Shown: positions 7,434 to 16,676, numbered from the stretch's first letter. The stretch is 64,000 nucleotides of DNA from Isoalcanivorax indicus (GCF_003259185.1 NZ_QGMP01000002.1:248001-312000), one strand, 5' to 3'. Numbers and translations: made by a program. Notes: a model not told the origin generated them from the letters alone.

Positions 7434-9827
7434 ATGGAGAATGCGGCCCCCACAGGGAGCAGCCGCCGGACCCGCACCGGCCAGCACGGCCTCACAAGAG
7501 GGTGGCTGCTGCTGTTTGTCTTGTGGTGGCCGTGCGCCGTGCAGGCGGGTCCACTACCCGACCTTACCGATCCCGTGCCGCACATGTCGCTGGCCCCTTA
7601 CCTGCAGTACTGGTGTGATGACGACGGCCAGGCGTCGCTGTCGCGGGCGCGCATGGCGAACTTCGAGGCGCTGGGTGCCTCGCAGATCACCTTCGGGTAT
7701 CGCCAGGATGCCTGTTGGTTCCGTACCGCGTTGCGCAACGATGCGGCGGACACGCTGCGTCTGTGGCTGGTGGTGGACTATGCGCTGCTGGACGAGCTGG
7801 ATATCTACCTGCTGGATGCCTCGGGCCAGCCGGATCCTGCGCAGCAGTGGTTGATGGGGGACAGGCGTCCCTTTGCCGACCGGTCGCTGCCCGTGCGTTT
7901 CTTCCTGGTGCCGCTGGTGCTGCCCGCCGAATCATCCGCCGAGCTTTATGTTCGTGTGCGCACCAGCAGTTCCATGACGGTGCCGCTGATGATCAGCGGC
8001 CATGAAGCGTTCATCGTCCACTACCTGGCGATGGATTGGCTGCAGGGGGTGTTCTACGGCATCGGCTTCGGCCTGTTCCTGTACCACCTGGTGTTGTGGC
8101 TGGGCGCCAGGGAACGGGTCAACCGCTTCTATGTCGCGCATGTCTTTGCCACCACCTTGTATGTGGCGTGCCTGCAGGGTGTGGCGATGCGCTTGCTGCC
8201 TGTGCCCATGCAGTGGCTGGATACCTTGCCCTTTCTCGCTGGCCACCTGTCGTTACTGACGGGGGTGCTGTTCGCCCGTGATTTTCTCGAGACGCGACAG
8301 ATGCCGCGTCTGGATGCCCCGTTGCGCTGGGCGGCCTGGATCGCGGCGGCGATGGCACTGGGCACAGCCCTGCTACCCTCCGGGACACTCAATCACCTGC
8401 AGGGCCTGACGGCGATCATCTGTATTGCGGTGCTGTTGCCGGTGGGCATGATCTGCCTGATCAAAGGGCGTCCCCAGGCCTGGATATTCGTGCTGGCCTG
8501 GAGTCTGTTCCTGATCATGGTGCTGGCGCTGGCGTTGAACGTCTATGGCCTGCTGGACAACTTCCCGGTACTGCTCAATGTGCACGGCTTGCAGATTGCG
8601 CTGGTGTCGCAGCAGGTGCTGCTGTCGCTGGGGCTGGCGCAGCGGCTCAACACCCTCAAGCGTGAGAGCCTGGAGCGCGCTCACGAAAGCGCGCGAGCGC
8701 AAGCGGACAGTGCCGCCAAGAGTGATTTCCTGGCGCGGATGAGCCATGAAATCCGCACGCCGATGAACGCCATGCTCGGGTTGACCGAATTGATGCGGGA
8801 CACACCGCTGGATGCCACCCAGCGCAACTACATGGACACCCTCAATTCAGCGGGAGAGAGCCTGCTGGCGGTCATCAATGACATTCTGGATTACTCGAAA
8901 ATTGCAGCAGGCAAGCTGGAGCTTGAACAGGAGCCGTTCAATCTGCCGGCCTTGCTGGAGGATTGCCTGACGATCTTCCATGGCAGTGCTGAACAGCGGG
9001 GCCTGACGCTGGTGGCGGACTGGCCGGACAATCTGCCCGTGTGGGTGCGCGGTGATGCGGCGCGATTGCGTCAGGTGCTGCTGAATCTGCTCAGTAATGC
9101 AACCAAGTTCACCGAGGGGGGCGAGGTACGCCTGAGCGCCCGCTGCAACAAGGTAGGGGAATGGCTGTGGCTGTATTGCGCGGTGGCCGATCAGGGCATT
9201 GGCATGACGCAGGCCCAGACCGAGCAGTTGTTTGAATCCTTCCAGCAGGCAGACAGCTCCACCACGCGCCGCTATGGCGGTACCGGGCTGGGCCTGGCGA
9301 TCTCCCGGCAACTGGTGGAGTTGATGGGAGGGCGTATCGACGTGCAGAGCAAACCGGGCGTTGGCTCCCGCTTTTCTTTCCGCGTCAAACTGATGCCAGC
9401 CAAACCCGCCGGGACCGAGCCGGTGGTGCCGGACGACCTGCCGTTCCCCGATCTGCATGTGCTGCTGGTGGAAGACAATGCGGTAAACCAGATGGTGGTA
9501 CGGGCGTTGCTGAAGAAGGTGGATGTGCGGGTCACACTGGCCTCAGGTGGCGAGGAGGCGTTGCAGCGGCTGTTCCAGGGGGAGCACTTCGACCTGATCC
9601 TGATGGACTGCGAAATGCCGGGGCTGGATGGTTATGAAACCACGCGACGCATTCGCCGCTGGGAAGAAGAGTTGGCCTACCCGCGTATTCCCATTATCGC
9701 CTTGACGGCGCACGCATTGAGCGAGCATCGCCAGCAATGCCTGGACGCCGGTATGGACGACCACCTGTCCAAGCCATTGACGCTGAAACAGGTGATCGCC
9801 ACGTTGCGGCGCTGGGCTTACTCGTAG
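7434..9827 (+). CDS. 7TMR-DISM hybrid sensor histidine kinase
   Basis: A 797-residue hybrid kinase. Order: signal segment (about residues 22-38), a periplasmic 7TMR-DISM extracellular sensor domain (about 45-185), seven membrane helices (about 200-400), a short coiled linker, HisKA with phospho-acceptor His438 in SHEIRTPMNAM, HATPase with N and G boxes (LLNLLSNATKFTEGG, GTGLGLAIS), and a receiver domain with Asp725 in LILMDCEMPGLDG. There is no HPt domain and no response regulator gene beside it, so the phosphorelay partner must be encoded elsewhere. 7TMR-DISM kinases such as RetS and LadS control biofilm and secretion in pseudomonads. A purine-rich GGGGAGG precedes the ATG. Its last ten bases overlap the convergent acyl-CoA dehydrogenase gene. 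Confidence 0.92.
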   Translation: MENAAPTGSSRRTRTGQHGLTRGWLLLFVLWWPCAVQAGPLPDLTDPVPHMSLAPYLQYWCDDDGQASLSRARMANFEALGASQITFGYRQDACWFRTALRNDAADTLRLWLVVDYALLDELDIYLLDASGQPDPAQQWLMGDRRPFADRSLPVRFFLVPLVLPAESSAELYVRVRTSSSMTVPLMISGHEAFIVHYLAMDWLQGVFYGIGFGLFLYHLVLWLGARERVNRFYVAHVFATTLYVACLQGVAMRLLPVPMQWLDTLPFLAGHLSLLTGVLFARDFLETRQMPRLDAPLRWAAWIAAAMALGTALLPSGTLNHLQGLTAIICIAVLLPVGMICLIKGRPQAWIFVLAWSLFLIMVLALALNVYGLLDNFPVLLNVHGLQIALVSQQVLLSLGLAQRLNTLKRESLERAHESARAQADSAAKSDFLARMSHEIRTPMNAMLGLTELMRDTPLDATQRNYMDTLNSAGESLLAVINDILDYSKIAAGKLELEQEPFNLPALLEDCLTIFHGSAEQRGLTLVADWPDNLPVWVRGDAARLRQVLLNLLSNATKFTEGGEVRLSARCNKVGEWLWLYCAVADQGIGMTQAQTEQLFESFQQADSSTTRRYGGTGLGLAISRQLVELMGGRIDVQSKPGVGSRFSFRVKLMPAKPAGTEPVVPDDLPFPDLHVLLVEDNAVNQMVVRALLKKVDVRVTLASGGEEALQRLFQGEHFDLILMDCEMPGLDGYETTRRIRRWEEELAYPRIPIIALTAHALSEHRQQCLDAGMDDHLSKPLTLKQVIATLRRWAYS

Positions 9828-11632
9828 TCGAACGAGAAGTGCTCGGCCTTCATTTGCATCATGCTGCGGGTCGGCTTGAGCATGCTTTCGGCATGGCCCT
9901 TGGCCTGGGGCAGCAGATGCTCGAAGTAGAATTCCGCCGTCGCCAGTTTGGCCTCGTAGAATTCCTTCGGCTGTTCGCCGCCTTTCTCCAGCTTTTCCTG
10001 AGACTTGGCTGCCATCAGTGCCCAGAAGTAGGCCATCATGGCGTAGCCGGAATACATCAGGAAATCATTGCTGGCGGTGCTGACGACATCACGGTCCTTG
10101 GATGCCGTGAGCATCACGCGGGTGGTCAGGTAGTTCCACTGGGCGGCGATCTTCAGCAGCTTCCAGGCGTAGGGGCGCAGGGTGCCGTTGGTCAGATTGC
10201 GGGTGCCGAAATCCACCAGCTTCTGGCTGAATTCACGCACACATTTGCCGCGTGTCATCAACAGCACCTTGCGGCCCAGCAGGTCCAGTGCCTGGATGCC
10301 GGTAGTGCCTTCATACAATGTGGAGATACGGGCGTCACGGGCAATCTGTTCCATGCCGTGCTCACGGATGTAGCCGTGACCACCGAACACCTGCATGCCC
10401 AGGTTGGCGCAATCCAGGCCTTTCTCGGTCAGGAAACCTTTCAGGATCGGCGTCAGGAAACCGAGCTGGCTGTCCCAGTATTCCTGCTTCTGCTTGTCGC
10501 CTTCCAGAATGCCGGCAATCATCTTGTCGGCGTACTGGCCGGTGTAATACAGCATCGCCCGGCCACCTTCGGCGATGGCCTTCTGGGTCAGCAGCATGCG
10601 GCGCACGTCACCGTGGTGAATGATGGCGTCGGCGGTCTGTTCCGGGTCTTTCTTGCCGGACAGCGCGCGCATGGAGCGACGCTCCTTGGCGTAGGGCAGT
10701 GCGCCCTGGAAAGCACGCTCCGCGTGGCAGACGCCCTGCATGGCGGTACCGACACGGGCCGAGTTCATGAAAGTGAACATGCACTCCAGACCTTCGTTGG
10801 GCGGACCGATCAGGAAGCCGGTGGCGCCATCGAAATTCATTACGCAGGTAGCGGAGGCCTTGATGCCCATCTTCTTTTCCAGCGCGCCGGCGGTAACGCC
10901 GTTGCTTTCACCGATCTTGCCCGGCAGATACTTGGGCACGATGAACAGCGAGATACCCTTGGTGCCCGCCGGGGCATCCGGCAGGCGCGCCAGCACGATG
11001 TGCACGATGTTCTCGGTCAGGTCGTGATCGCCCGAGGAAATGAAGATCTTGGTGCCGGTGATCTTGTAGCTGCCGTCCGCCTGCGGCTCGGCCTTGCTCT
11101 TCATCTGGCCCAGGTCGGTGCCGCACTGTGGTTCGGTCAGGCACATGGTGCCGGCCCACACCCCTTCGGTGAGCGGGGTCAGGTAGGTCTGCTTCTGTTC
11201 GTCCGTGCCGTGCAGCATGATGGTGTTCATGGCGCCCAGAGACAGCCCCGGGTACATGGCGAACGACCAGTTGGCGGTACCCAGCATTTCCTGCTTGAGC
11301 ATGCCCAGCGACATCGGCAGGCCCTGGCCGCCAAATTCCACCGGGTGAGACAGGCCCTGCCAGCCGCCCGCCATGTATTCGGCATAGGCTTCCTTGTAGC
11401 CCTGCGGCGTGGACACCTGCCCGTCGGCCAGCTTGCAGCCTTCTTCATCGCCGGATTGGTACAGCGGCGCAATGGTGTTCTCGCACAGGCGAGCGCACTC
11501 GGTCAGGATGGCGTCGACCATGTCCGGCGTGGCTTCCTCGCCGTTGGGCAGGGTCTTGTAGTGGCTTGCGTAGTCGAACACTTCGTTGAGCAGGAAGCGC
11601 ATGTCGCGCATCGGCACCTTGAACTGGGGCAT
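9818..11632 (-). CDS. Acyl-CoA dehydrogenase with C-terminal extension (about 600-residue FadE type)
   Basis: A 604-residue FAD-dependent acyl-CoA dehydrogenase of the long class typified by P. aeruginosa PA0506-PA0508, which oxidises acyl-CoA in the first step of beta-oxidation. Seen: MCLTEPQCGTDLG in the FAD/substrate region, KIFISSGDHD, the QVFGGHGYIREHGMEQIARDARI block and YEGTTGIQALDLLGRK with the catalytic Glu. A further helical domain of about 120 residues ends the protein. The start at 11632 (MPQFKVPMRDM) matches the family; an upstream ATG would add 25 unlike residues. Storage-lipid synthesis genes lie about 2.6 kb away. The chain-length preference is not deducible. Confidence 0.93.
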   Translation of the reverse strand: MPQFKVPMRDMRFLLNEVFDYASHYKTLPNGEEATPDMVDAILTECARLCENTIAPLYQSGDEEGCKLADGQVSTPQGYKEAYAEYMAGGWQGLSHPVEFGGQGLPMSLGMLKQEMLGTANWSFAMYPGLSLGAMNTIMLHGTDEQKQTYLTPLTEGVWAGTMCLTEPQCGTDLGQMKSKAEPQADGSYKITGTKIFISSGDHDLTENIVHIVLARLPDAPAGTKGISLFIVPKYLPGKIGESNGVTAGALEKKMGIKASATCVMNFDGATGFLIGPPNEGLECMFTFMNSARVGTAMQGVCHAERAFQGALPYAKERRSMRALSGKKDPEQTADAIIHHGDVRRMLLTQKAIAEGGRAMLYYTGQYADKMIAGILEGDKQKQEYWDSQLGFLTPILKGFLTEKGLDCANLGMQVFGGHGYIREHGMEQIARDARISTLYEGTTGIQALDLLGRKVLLMTRGKCVREFSQKLVDFGTRNLTNGTLRPYAWKLLKIAAQWNYLTTRVMLTASKDRDVVSTASNDFLMYSGYAMMAYFWALMAAKSQEKLEKGGEQPKEFYEAKLATAEFYFEHLLPQAKGHAESMLKPTRSMMQMKAEHFSFDYE

Positions 11633-11839
11633 GTCTGAACTCTCTCTGATCCGGGCCGCAGGGGGCGGCACTGCCATAGACGGTGCGCAGTTATAACGAA
11701 TGTGCACCGAAACGCGGTTGACCGCAGATTCCCGGCGGACTGTCTCCGGGGGCAGTATGGCTTCACGGTAGCGGTAACCGATACTGCTATATTCGGTGCA
11801 GCAGCCTTCTTCCCGTGGGCGTAATCATGGAGATACGTG

Positions 11840-12898
11840 ATGAAACGATACGGACATCTGGTCCTGGCCTGCCTGGTCGCCCTGGTGAGCGCATTGAGCG
11901 CCCTGCATGCTCAGGCCTGCACTCGCGTGGTCTATCTGGGCCCGGAGGGGCGCATCCTGACCGCCCGGTCAATGGACTGGAAAACGGACATTGGCACCAA
12001 TCTTTGGGTCTTGCCCCGGGGCGTGGCTCGTCAGGGTCTGGTCGGCGAGACCTCGCTGACCTGGGAGGCCAGATACGGCAGCGTGGTGGCGACCGCTTAC
12101 GACATTGCCTCCAGCGACGGCGTCAATGAGGCGGGCCTGATGGCCAACCTGCTCTGGTTGCCGGAATCGGAGTACCCCGAACTGGACGGCGAAACACCGG
12201 CGCTGTCGATCTCGCTCTGGGCCCAGTTCATGCTCGACAACTTCGCCACCGTGTCGGAAGCGGTGGCCTATGTGCGTGAGCAGCCGTTTCTGGTGATCAC
12301 CGACAAGATGCCCGGCGAAGACCGTCTGGCCGCGCTGCACCTGTCGATGTCCGATGCGCTGGGCGACAGCGCCATCATGGAGTACGTGGGGGGCGAGCTG
12401 GTGATCCACCACAGCCCGGATTACCAGGTGATGACCAACCAGCCGACCTTCGAGCGCCAGCTGGTGCTGGCGGAATACTGGGACGAAATCGGCGGCACCA
12501 CCATGCTGCCCGGCACCAATCGCCCGGCAGATCGTTTTGTCCGGGCCCATTTCTATATCAACGCCATTCCGAAGGTGGCGGATGCCGAGCTGGCAGCGGC
12601 CAGTGTGTTCAGCGTGATCCGCAATGCCTCGGTGCCGCTGGGCATCTCCACCCCGGACAGCCCGCATATTTCCTCGACCCGCTGGCGCACCGTGTTTGAC
12701 CACAAGGATCGTCGCTATTACTTTGAGTCAGCCATGATGCCCAATACCTTCTGGGTGGATCTGCGCCAGCTGAATTTCGCCCCGCGGGCGGGCGCGCGCG
12801 TGCTGACGCTGGGCGCCGACCAGCGCGAGGTCTACGCCGGAGATGTTTCAGGCAAGTTCCGCCGCAGCGCGCCGTTCACGTTTCTGGGGCTTGAATGA
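11840..12898 (+). CDS. Exported choloylglycine hydrolase-family (Ntn) linear amide hydrolase
   Basis: A 352-residue N-terminal-nucleophile hydrolase of the bile-salt hydrolase/penicillin V acylase family. A signal peptide (hydrophobic core about residues 6-20, ending AQA) is followed by Cys27, which would become the free N-terminal nucleophile. Counting from that Cys, Arg17, Asp20 and Asn174 fall at the spacing expected of bile-salt hydrolase Cys2, Arg18, Asp21 and Asn175; an Arg lies in DRFVRAHF. The ATG at 11840 has GGAGA six bases upstream; a GTG one codon earlier is less likely. Gram-negative members can cleave penicillin V or acyl-homoserine lactones. With no bile in a marine habitat, a quorum-signal or lipoamide substrate is a plausible inference. 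Confidence 0.88.
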   Translation: MKRYGHLVLACLVALVSALSALHAQACTRVVYLGPEGRILTARSMDWKTDIGTNLWVLPRGVARQGLVGETSLTWEARYGSVVATAYDIASSDGVNEAGLMANLLWLPESEYPELDGETPALSISLWAQFMLDNFATVSEAVAYVREQPFLVITDKMPGEDRLAALHLSMSDALGDSAIMEYVGGELVIHHSPDYQVMTNQPTFERQLVLAEYWDEIGGTTMLPGTNRPADRFVRAHFYINAIPKVADAELAAASVFSVIRNASVPLGISTPDSPHISSTRWRTVFDHKDRRYYFESAMMPNTFWVDLRQLNFAPRAGARVLTLGADQREVYAGDVSGKFRRSAPFTFLGLE

Positions 12899-12907
12899 GG
12901 GGGCGCG

Positions 12908-14611
12908 TCAGGTCTTGGGCAGCCGGATGCCCACCAGGCTGACCCGGCCCTGTTCCAGAGCGCGGGCGCGCAGGCGGATGCCGCCGAGTTCCAGCGTATC
13001 CCCCACCACCGGCGTGCCCCGCCGCCGCTGGTGGAACAGCTCGGTCAGGGTCAGGCCGGAGAGCGTCGGGTCCAGCCCGGTCAGGCCATAGCTGAGTGCC
13101 ACATCACTCACTTTCACGGAGCCGCGTACGGTGAAGTCGCCGTAGAAGCGACGCAGCGCCACGGTGGTGGCCAGGAACCACTCGCCCAGCTGCTCCTGCT
13201 CTGCATGGCTGGTCAGCCAGGTCACCAGATCGCCGGCGCGCAAGACCGGCTGGTCTGCGAGATTCAGTGCCACACCGCTCCGCACCACGGCGACCGGCTG
13301 GATGCCGGGGTTGGCCACCTGGTCCATGGTCTTGCCCTCCGCCCGGGAACCGGCCTCGATGCGGAACTGCACCAGAAACTGGTCATCGGCGCCCTCCAGG
13401 GCCACGGCATTGAGCGGGTTGGCGGCGGGCGGCAGGGCCACACGCATGCGCCGCGCCAGAAAGCTGATGGAGGTCCCTTGCAGCAGCAGTGACGTCAGCA
13501 CCACCACAAAGGTGATATCGAACAGCAGCCGATTCTGCTCGATGCCTGCCAGCAGGGGGAACACTGCCAGGACGATGGGCACCGCCCCGCGCAGCCCGGT
13601 CCAGGCGATAAAGGTGGTTTCCCGGCGGCTGAAAGAGAAGGGCAGCAGTGAGAGCCAGACTGCGGCCGGGCGCGCGATGAAGGTCAGGAACAGCGCAATC
13701 AGCAGGCCCGGCAGCAGCGAGGACACCAGGCCCGAGGGCGTGACCAGCAGGCCGAGCAGCAGGAACATGCCTGATTGTGCCAGCCAGGCCATGGAATCCA
13801 TGGAGCGCAACACGTTGTCACTGGTGCCGGCGCGCCGGTTGCCCGCGATCAGCCCCGCCAGGTACACCGCCAGAAAACCTGAGCCGCCAGCCAGGTTGGT
13901 CACACTGAACAAGGCGGCACCGCCGGTGCACAGCAGCAACGCATGCAGCCCCTCGTTGCTGCGCACGCGCAGCAGCAGCTCGGACAACCCGGCCCCCAGC
14001 GCCACCCCGAATACGATACCCAGCCCGAACTGCTGCACCAGCAGGATCAGGGTTTCCAGGCCCCAGGCGGCATCCGGGTGAGTGAGCAGGTCGATCAGCA
14101 GGACGGTAATGAAGATGGCCATCGGGTCGTTCAGGCCGGACTCGATTTCCAGCGTGCTCTCGACCCGCTCATTGATACGCTGGCCGGAGCCCTTGAGCAC
14201 ATTGAAGACGGCCGCCGCATCCGTGGAGCCGATGATGCCCCCCAGCAGCAGCCCCAGGCGCCAGTCCAGCCCCAGCAGCCAGGTCGCGAAGGCGCCGACA
14301 AACATGGCGGTCAGCAACACCCCCAGCGTGGCCAGCGTCAGCGCCGGTTTCAGGCCGACGCGAAAGGTGTGAAGCCGGGTGCGCAGCCCGCCGTCCAGCA
14401 GGATGATGGCCAGTGCCAGATTACTGACCAGAAAGCCAAGTTCGAAATCCTGGAACTGGATGCCACCGATGCCGTTTTCGCCGGCCAGCATGCCCACCAC
14501 CAGAAACACCAGCAGCGACGGCACGCCCACCCGCGTGGAGAGGGTGCCGAGCAGCAGCCCGATAAAGAGCAGGGCCGCGCCAACAAAAAGTGCCAGATGC
14601 AGGCTTTGCAC
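12908..14611 (-). CDS. Potassium/proton antiporter (NhaP2/CvrA type, CPA1 family)
   Basis: A 567-residue transporter with about 12 membrane helices (residues 5-390) that exchanges K+ (or Na+) for protons. The helix-5-like GSTDAAAVFNVL and the ESGLNDP segment carry the conserved acidic residues of CPA1 antiporters, and RGAVPIVLA is in the later helix. The cytoplasmic tail holds a TrkA-C (RCK-C) domain (about 405-480) and a CorC/HlyC-like domain (about 485-560), as in E. coli YcgO/CvrA and Vibrio NhaP2. The start is a GTG at 14611; no better start with a ribosome site is visible, so it is moderately certain. It converges with the Ntn hydrolase gene with nine bases between. Confidence 0.9.
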   Translation of the reverse strand: MQSLHLALFVGAALLFIGLLLGTLSTRVGVPSLLVFLVVGMLAGENGIGGIQFQDFELGFLVSNLALAIILLDGGLRTRLHTFRVGLKPALTLATLGVLLTAMFVGAFATWLLGLDWRLGLLLGGIIGSTDAAAVFNVLKGSGQRINERVESTLEIESGLNDPMAIFITVLLIDLLTHPDAAWGLETLILLVQQFGLGIVFGVALGAGLSELLLRVRSNEGLHALLLCTGGAALFSVTNLAGGSGFLAVYLAGLIAGNRRAGTSDNVLRSMDSMAWLAQSGMFLLLGLLVTPSGLVSSLLPGLLIALFLTFIARPAAVWLSLLPFSFSRRETTFIAWTGLRGAVPIVLAVFPLLAGIEQNRLLFDITFVVVLTSLLLQGTSISFLARRMRVALPPAANPLNAVALEGADDQFLVQFRIEAGSRAEGKTMDQVANPGIQPVAVVRSGVALNLADQPVLRAGDLVTWLTSHAEQEQLGEWFLATTVALRRFYGDFTVRGSVKVSDVALSYGLTGLDPTLSGLTLTELFHQRRRGTPVVGDTLELGGIRLRARALEQGRVSLVGIRLPKT

Positions 14612-14695
14612 GAATGAGTTGTCCTGCTGGTGGATGGCGCCCCGCCTGTCGCATCAAGGGCAGCGGAGGGTATCAACACGCAGTATAACGCAGAT

Positions 14696-15598
14696 CTAGC
14701 GCGAAAAAGCCCGGGTGATGGATTGCCGCATCCAGATATGCGCGGGGTCCCGCTCCAGTGTGGCGGGCCAGATCAGGCACACCGGCACCGCCGGCAGTGC
14801 CGTCGGAAACGGCAGCACCTGTATCGGCCAGGTCCCGGAAAAAAGGCGTGCGATGCTGGCGGGTACGGTTGCGATAAGGTCGCTGGCGGCGCAGACACTG
14901 ATCTGGCTGACAAACTGACTGACCTGAACAGCGATCTGCCGTTGCCAACCGGGCTGATTCAGAATCATGTCCAGCGGCAGTCGGCGCCCGCGTTCCTGCA
15001 AGACCACATGGCGCTCCTCGAGAAACTGCGCCACGTTGATGTGGCCATCCAGACGGGGGTGTCCCCTGCGCGCTATCACCACGACTTCTTCCTCGCCGAT
15101 GACCGCATGGTGCAAGCGGGGGTCATCCGGCGGGAAACTGTCGATGGCAACATCGGCCTGCGCGTGCGCCAGGCGTTCATGCCAGCCGTCGGACACCGGC
15201 TGCATCGAGAAGCAGGTGTGCGGAGCTTCCTGTGCGGCCAGGTCCAGCAGACGGGGCAGGTGAACCTGCTCGATATAGTCCGTGCCGATGATGACGAATC
15301 GCCGCTCGCTGCTGGCGGCATCAAACCGCCGACTCTCCTCAAAGGCCTCCCGGACGGCCTCCACCCCCGGTTGCAACTGCTGCCACAGGGCGATGGCCCG
15401 CGGCGTGGGCTTCAGGCCCTGGCGCGTGCGCACGAACAGCTCATCCCCCACCGTGTCGCGCAATCGCTGGACGGCCGCACTGAAAGCGGGCTGGCTCATG
15501 CCCAGTTGTTCGGCGGCGCGGCTGAGCTGGCCAGCCTGCATCAGCGCCTCGAACACCGGCAGCAGGTTCAGGTCGATACTGCGTAAATTCAGTTTCAT
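14696..15598 (-). CDS. LysR-family transcriptional regulator (NodD/LeuO-like)
   Basis: A 300-residue LysR regulator with an N-terminal winged helix-turn-helix (residues about 8-65; DLNLLPVFEALMQ, LSRAAEQLGMSQPAFSAAVQRLR) and a periplasmic-binding-protein-like effector domain (about 95-295). The DLNLL start is typical of the NodD/NahR/LeuO branch. It is transcribed away from the histidine-rich membrane protein gene with 104 bases between them, so it likely controls that gene and itself. A LysR-type ATC-N9-GAT site is in that gap. The effector is unknown. Confidence 0.9.
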   Translation of the reverse strand: MKLNLRSIDLNLLPVFEALMQAGQLSRAAEQLGMSQPAFSAAVQRLRDTVGDELFVRTRQGLKPTPRAIALWQQLQPGVEAVREAFEESRRFDAASSERRFVIIGTDYIEQVHLPRLLDLAAQEAPHTCFSMQPVSDGWHERLAHAQADVAIDSFPPDDPRLHHAVIGEEEVVVIARRGHPRLDGHINVAQFLEERHVVLQERGRRLPLDMILNQPGWQRQIAVQVSQFVSQISVCAASDLIATVPASIARLFSGTWPIQVLPFPTALPAVPVCLIWPATLERDPAHIWMRQSITRAFSR

Positions 15599-15618
15599 GG
15601 ATATTTTATATCATGATT

Positions 15619-15633
15619 ATCGACTTCATGGAT
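15619..15633. promoter_or_regulatory. Candidate LysR-type binding site
   Basis: ATC (15619-15621), nine bases, then GAT (15631-15633) fits the ATC-N9-GAT form of the T-N11-A LysR box, in the 104-base gap between the divergent regulator and its presumed target. An additional perfect ATCATGAT palindrome overlaps just to its left (15610-15617). Confidence 0.4.
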
Positions 15634-15702
15634 GTATCCGATCTGGCCAATACTCGGGGTGTTTGCTGACAGATTCGTATCGACAACAACACTGGAGGCC
15701 CC

Positions 15703-16572
15703 ATGGACAGCACTCTGACGACAAGTCTGATCGTGTTTATCTCGCTCGCCGCCCTGTGGGAAATCGTGGTTGGCCGCACCCGCGACGGCCGCAAGACCAA
15801 GCAGGACTGGCACGCCGCCTTCCTCAGCACCCTGATGATGGTGGTCGTGCAGCGCCCGCTGGTGCTGCTGCTCATCACCCTGGGGCTGGGTACCCTGTTA
15901 CCGGGCAGCGCGGGTTCGCTGGCCTGGCTGGAGAAGGAATACTTCTGGCTGACGCTGGTCGTGTTCTTCTGCATAGAAGAACTGCTGCACGGCGCCGCCC
16001 ACCTGTTTGCCCATGCCCGGCGACCGAAGAATCGCCGCCTGCAATGGGTGCAGGCCTTCTTCAAGATGAGCCATCGCCCGCATCACCTGTCCGGCGGCCA
16101 GGACAACAAGGGCCAGCTGAGCGTGACCCAGACCTTCGTCAACGGCTGGGCCTGGTGGCTGATCCTGCCCAACTACTGGTTCCAGCTGCTGTGCCTGTAC
16201 CTGGGCCTGGTCGAAGTCTTCCTCTACGCCACCGCGTTCAAGGGCCTGTGGGCAGCGCACACCCACGTCAACTGGAACTATGACCTCTATTTCCACAACC
16301 ACCGCTGGGCCTGGGTGCGCAAGACCATGTGGGCCCTGTCACATCTGCTGGTCTTCCCCACCCAGCACCACCACCATCACGCACGCGGCCCCAACTCCGC
16401 CCGCAACGTGACCTCGACCCTGGCGATCTACGACTGGCTGATTTTCGGCACCCTGGCGATCGAGAAAGAGAAGCCGAAGACATATGGCTGGCGGCAGAAA
16501 GACGATGAGGCCAACAGCGTGCTGAAACGCTACTTCAACTACGACGTGCGCCAGTACATGCCGAAAGGGTGA
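15703..16572 (+). CDS. Histidine-rich membrane protein, fatty-acid hydroxylase/sterol-desaturase-like
   Basis: A 289-residue integral membrane protein with four or five hydrophobic segments (about residues 5-22, 37-60, 78-95, 148-175). Four clusters of histidines resemble the di-iron site of the fatty acid hydroxylase superfamily: EELLHGAAHLFAH, MSHRPHHLSGG, HTHVNWN/FHNHRW and a run of five His in TQHHHHHARGPN. The spacing is not the textbook HX3H-HX2HH-HX2HH, so it may be a divergent branch. Such enzymes hydroxylate or desaturate lipids at the membrane. It is divergent from a LysR gene that probably controls it. The substrate is unknown. Confidence 0.72.
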   Translation: MDSTLTTSLIVFISLAALWEIVVGRTRDGRKTKQDWHAAFLSTLMMVVVQRPLVLLLITLGLGTLLPGSAGSLAWLEKEYFWLTLVVFFCIEELLHGAAHLFAHARRPKNRRLQWVQAFFKMSHRPHHLSGGQDNKGQLSVTQTFVNGWAWWLILPNYWFQLLCLYLGLVEVFLYATAFKGLWAAHTHVNWNYDLYFHNHRWAWVRKTMWALSHLLVFPTQHHHHHARGPNSARNVTSTLAIYDWLIFGTLAIEKEKPKTYGWRQKDDEANSVLKRYFNYDVRQYMPKG

Positions 16573-16620
16573 AGTCCCGCCCTCGGGCGGTCATCCGACA
16601 GAAACAGGTAGCTTCCCTCC

Positions 16621-16656
16621 CCGCCGTTGCGCCCTGCAGCGGCGGCCCTTTATTTT
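16621..16656 (+). terminator. Intrinsic terminator after the membrane oxygenase-like gene
   Basis: A ten-base-pair stem (CCGCCGTTGC 16621-16630 with GCAGCGGCGG 16636-16645, one G-U pair) around GCCCT is followed by a T-rich tail to 16656. It separates this gene from mnmG. Confidence 0.7.
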
Positions 16657-16676
16657 AGTCTGCCAACCTTTATACT
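16649..16676 (+). promoter_or_regulatory. Predicted promoter of mnmG-rsmG-parA-parB
   Basis: TATACT (16671-16676) with TTTATT (16649-16654) 16 bases upstream; start would fall near 16683, about 43 bases before the mnmG ATG. The -35 is weak and overlaps the tail of the preceding terminator. Confidence 0.4.

Noticed and set aside
9737-11638. 633-codon open frame on the plus strand
   Set aside because: Exact shadow of the acyl-CoA dehydrogenase gene on the other strand; low-complexity composition typical of antisense frames in GC-rich DNA.
16577-16590. CCGCCC/GGGCGG repeat as terminator of the membrane oxygenase-like gene
   Set aside because: Short stem, very small loop and no T-run; the hairpin at 16621-16656 is a much better candidate.
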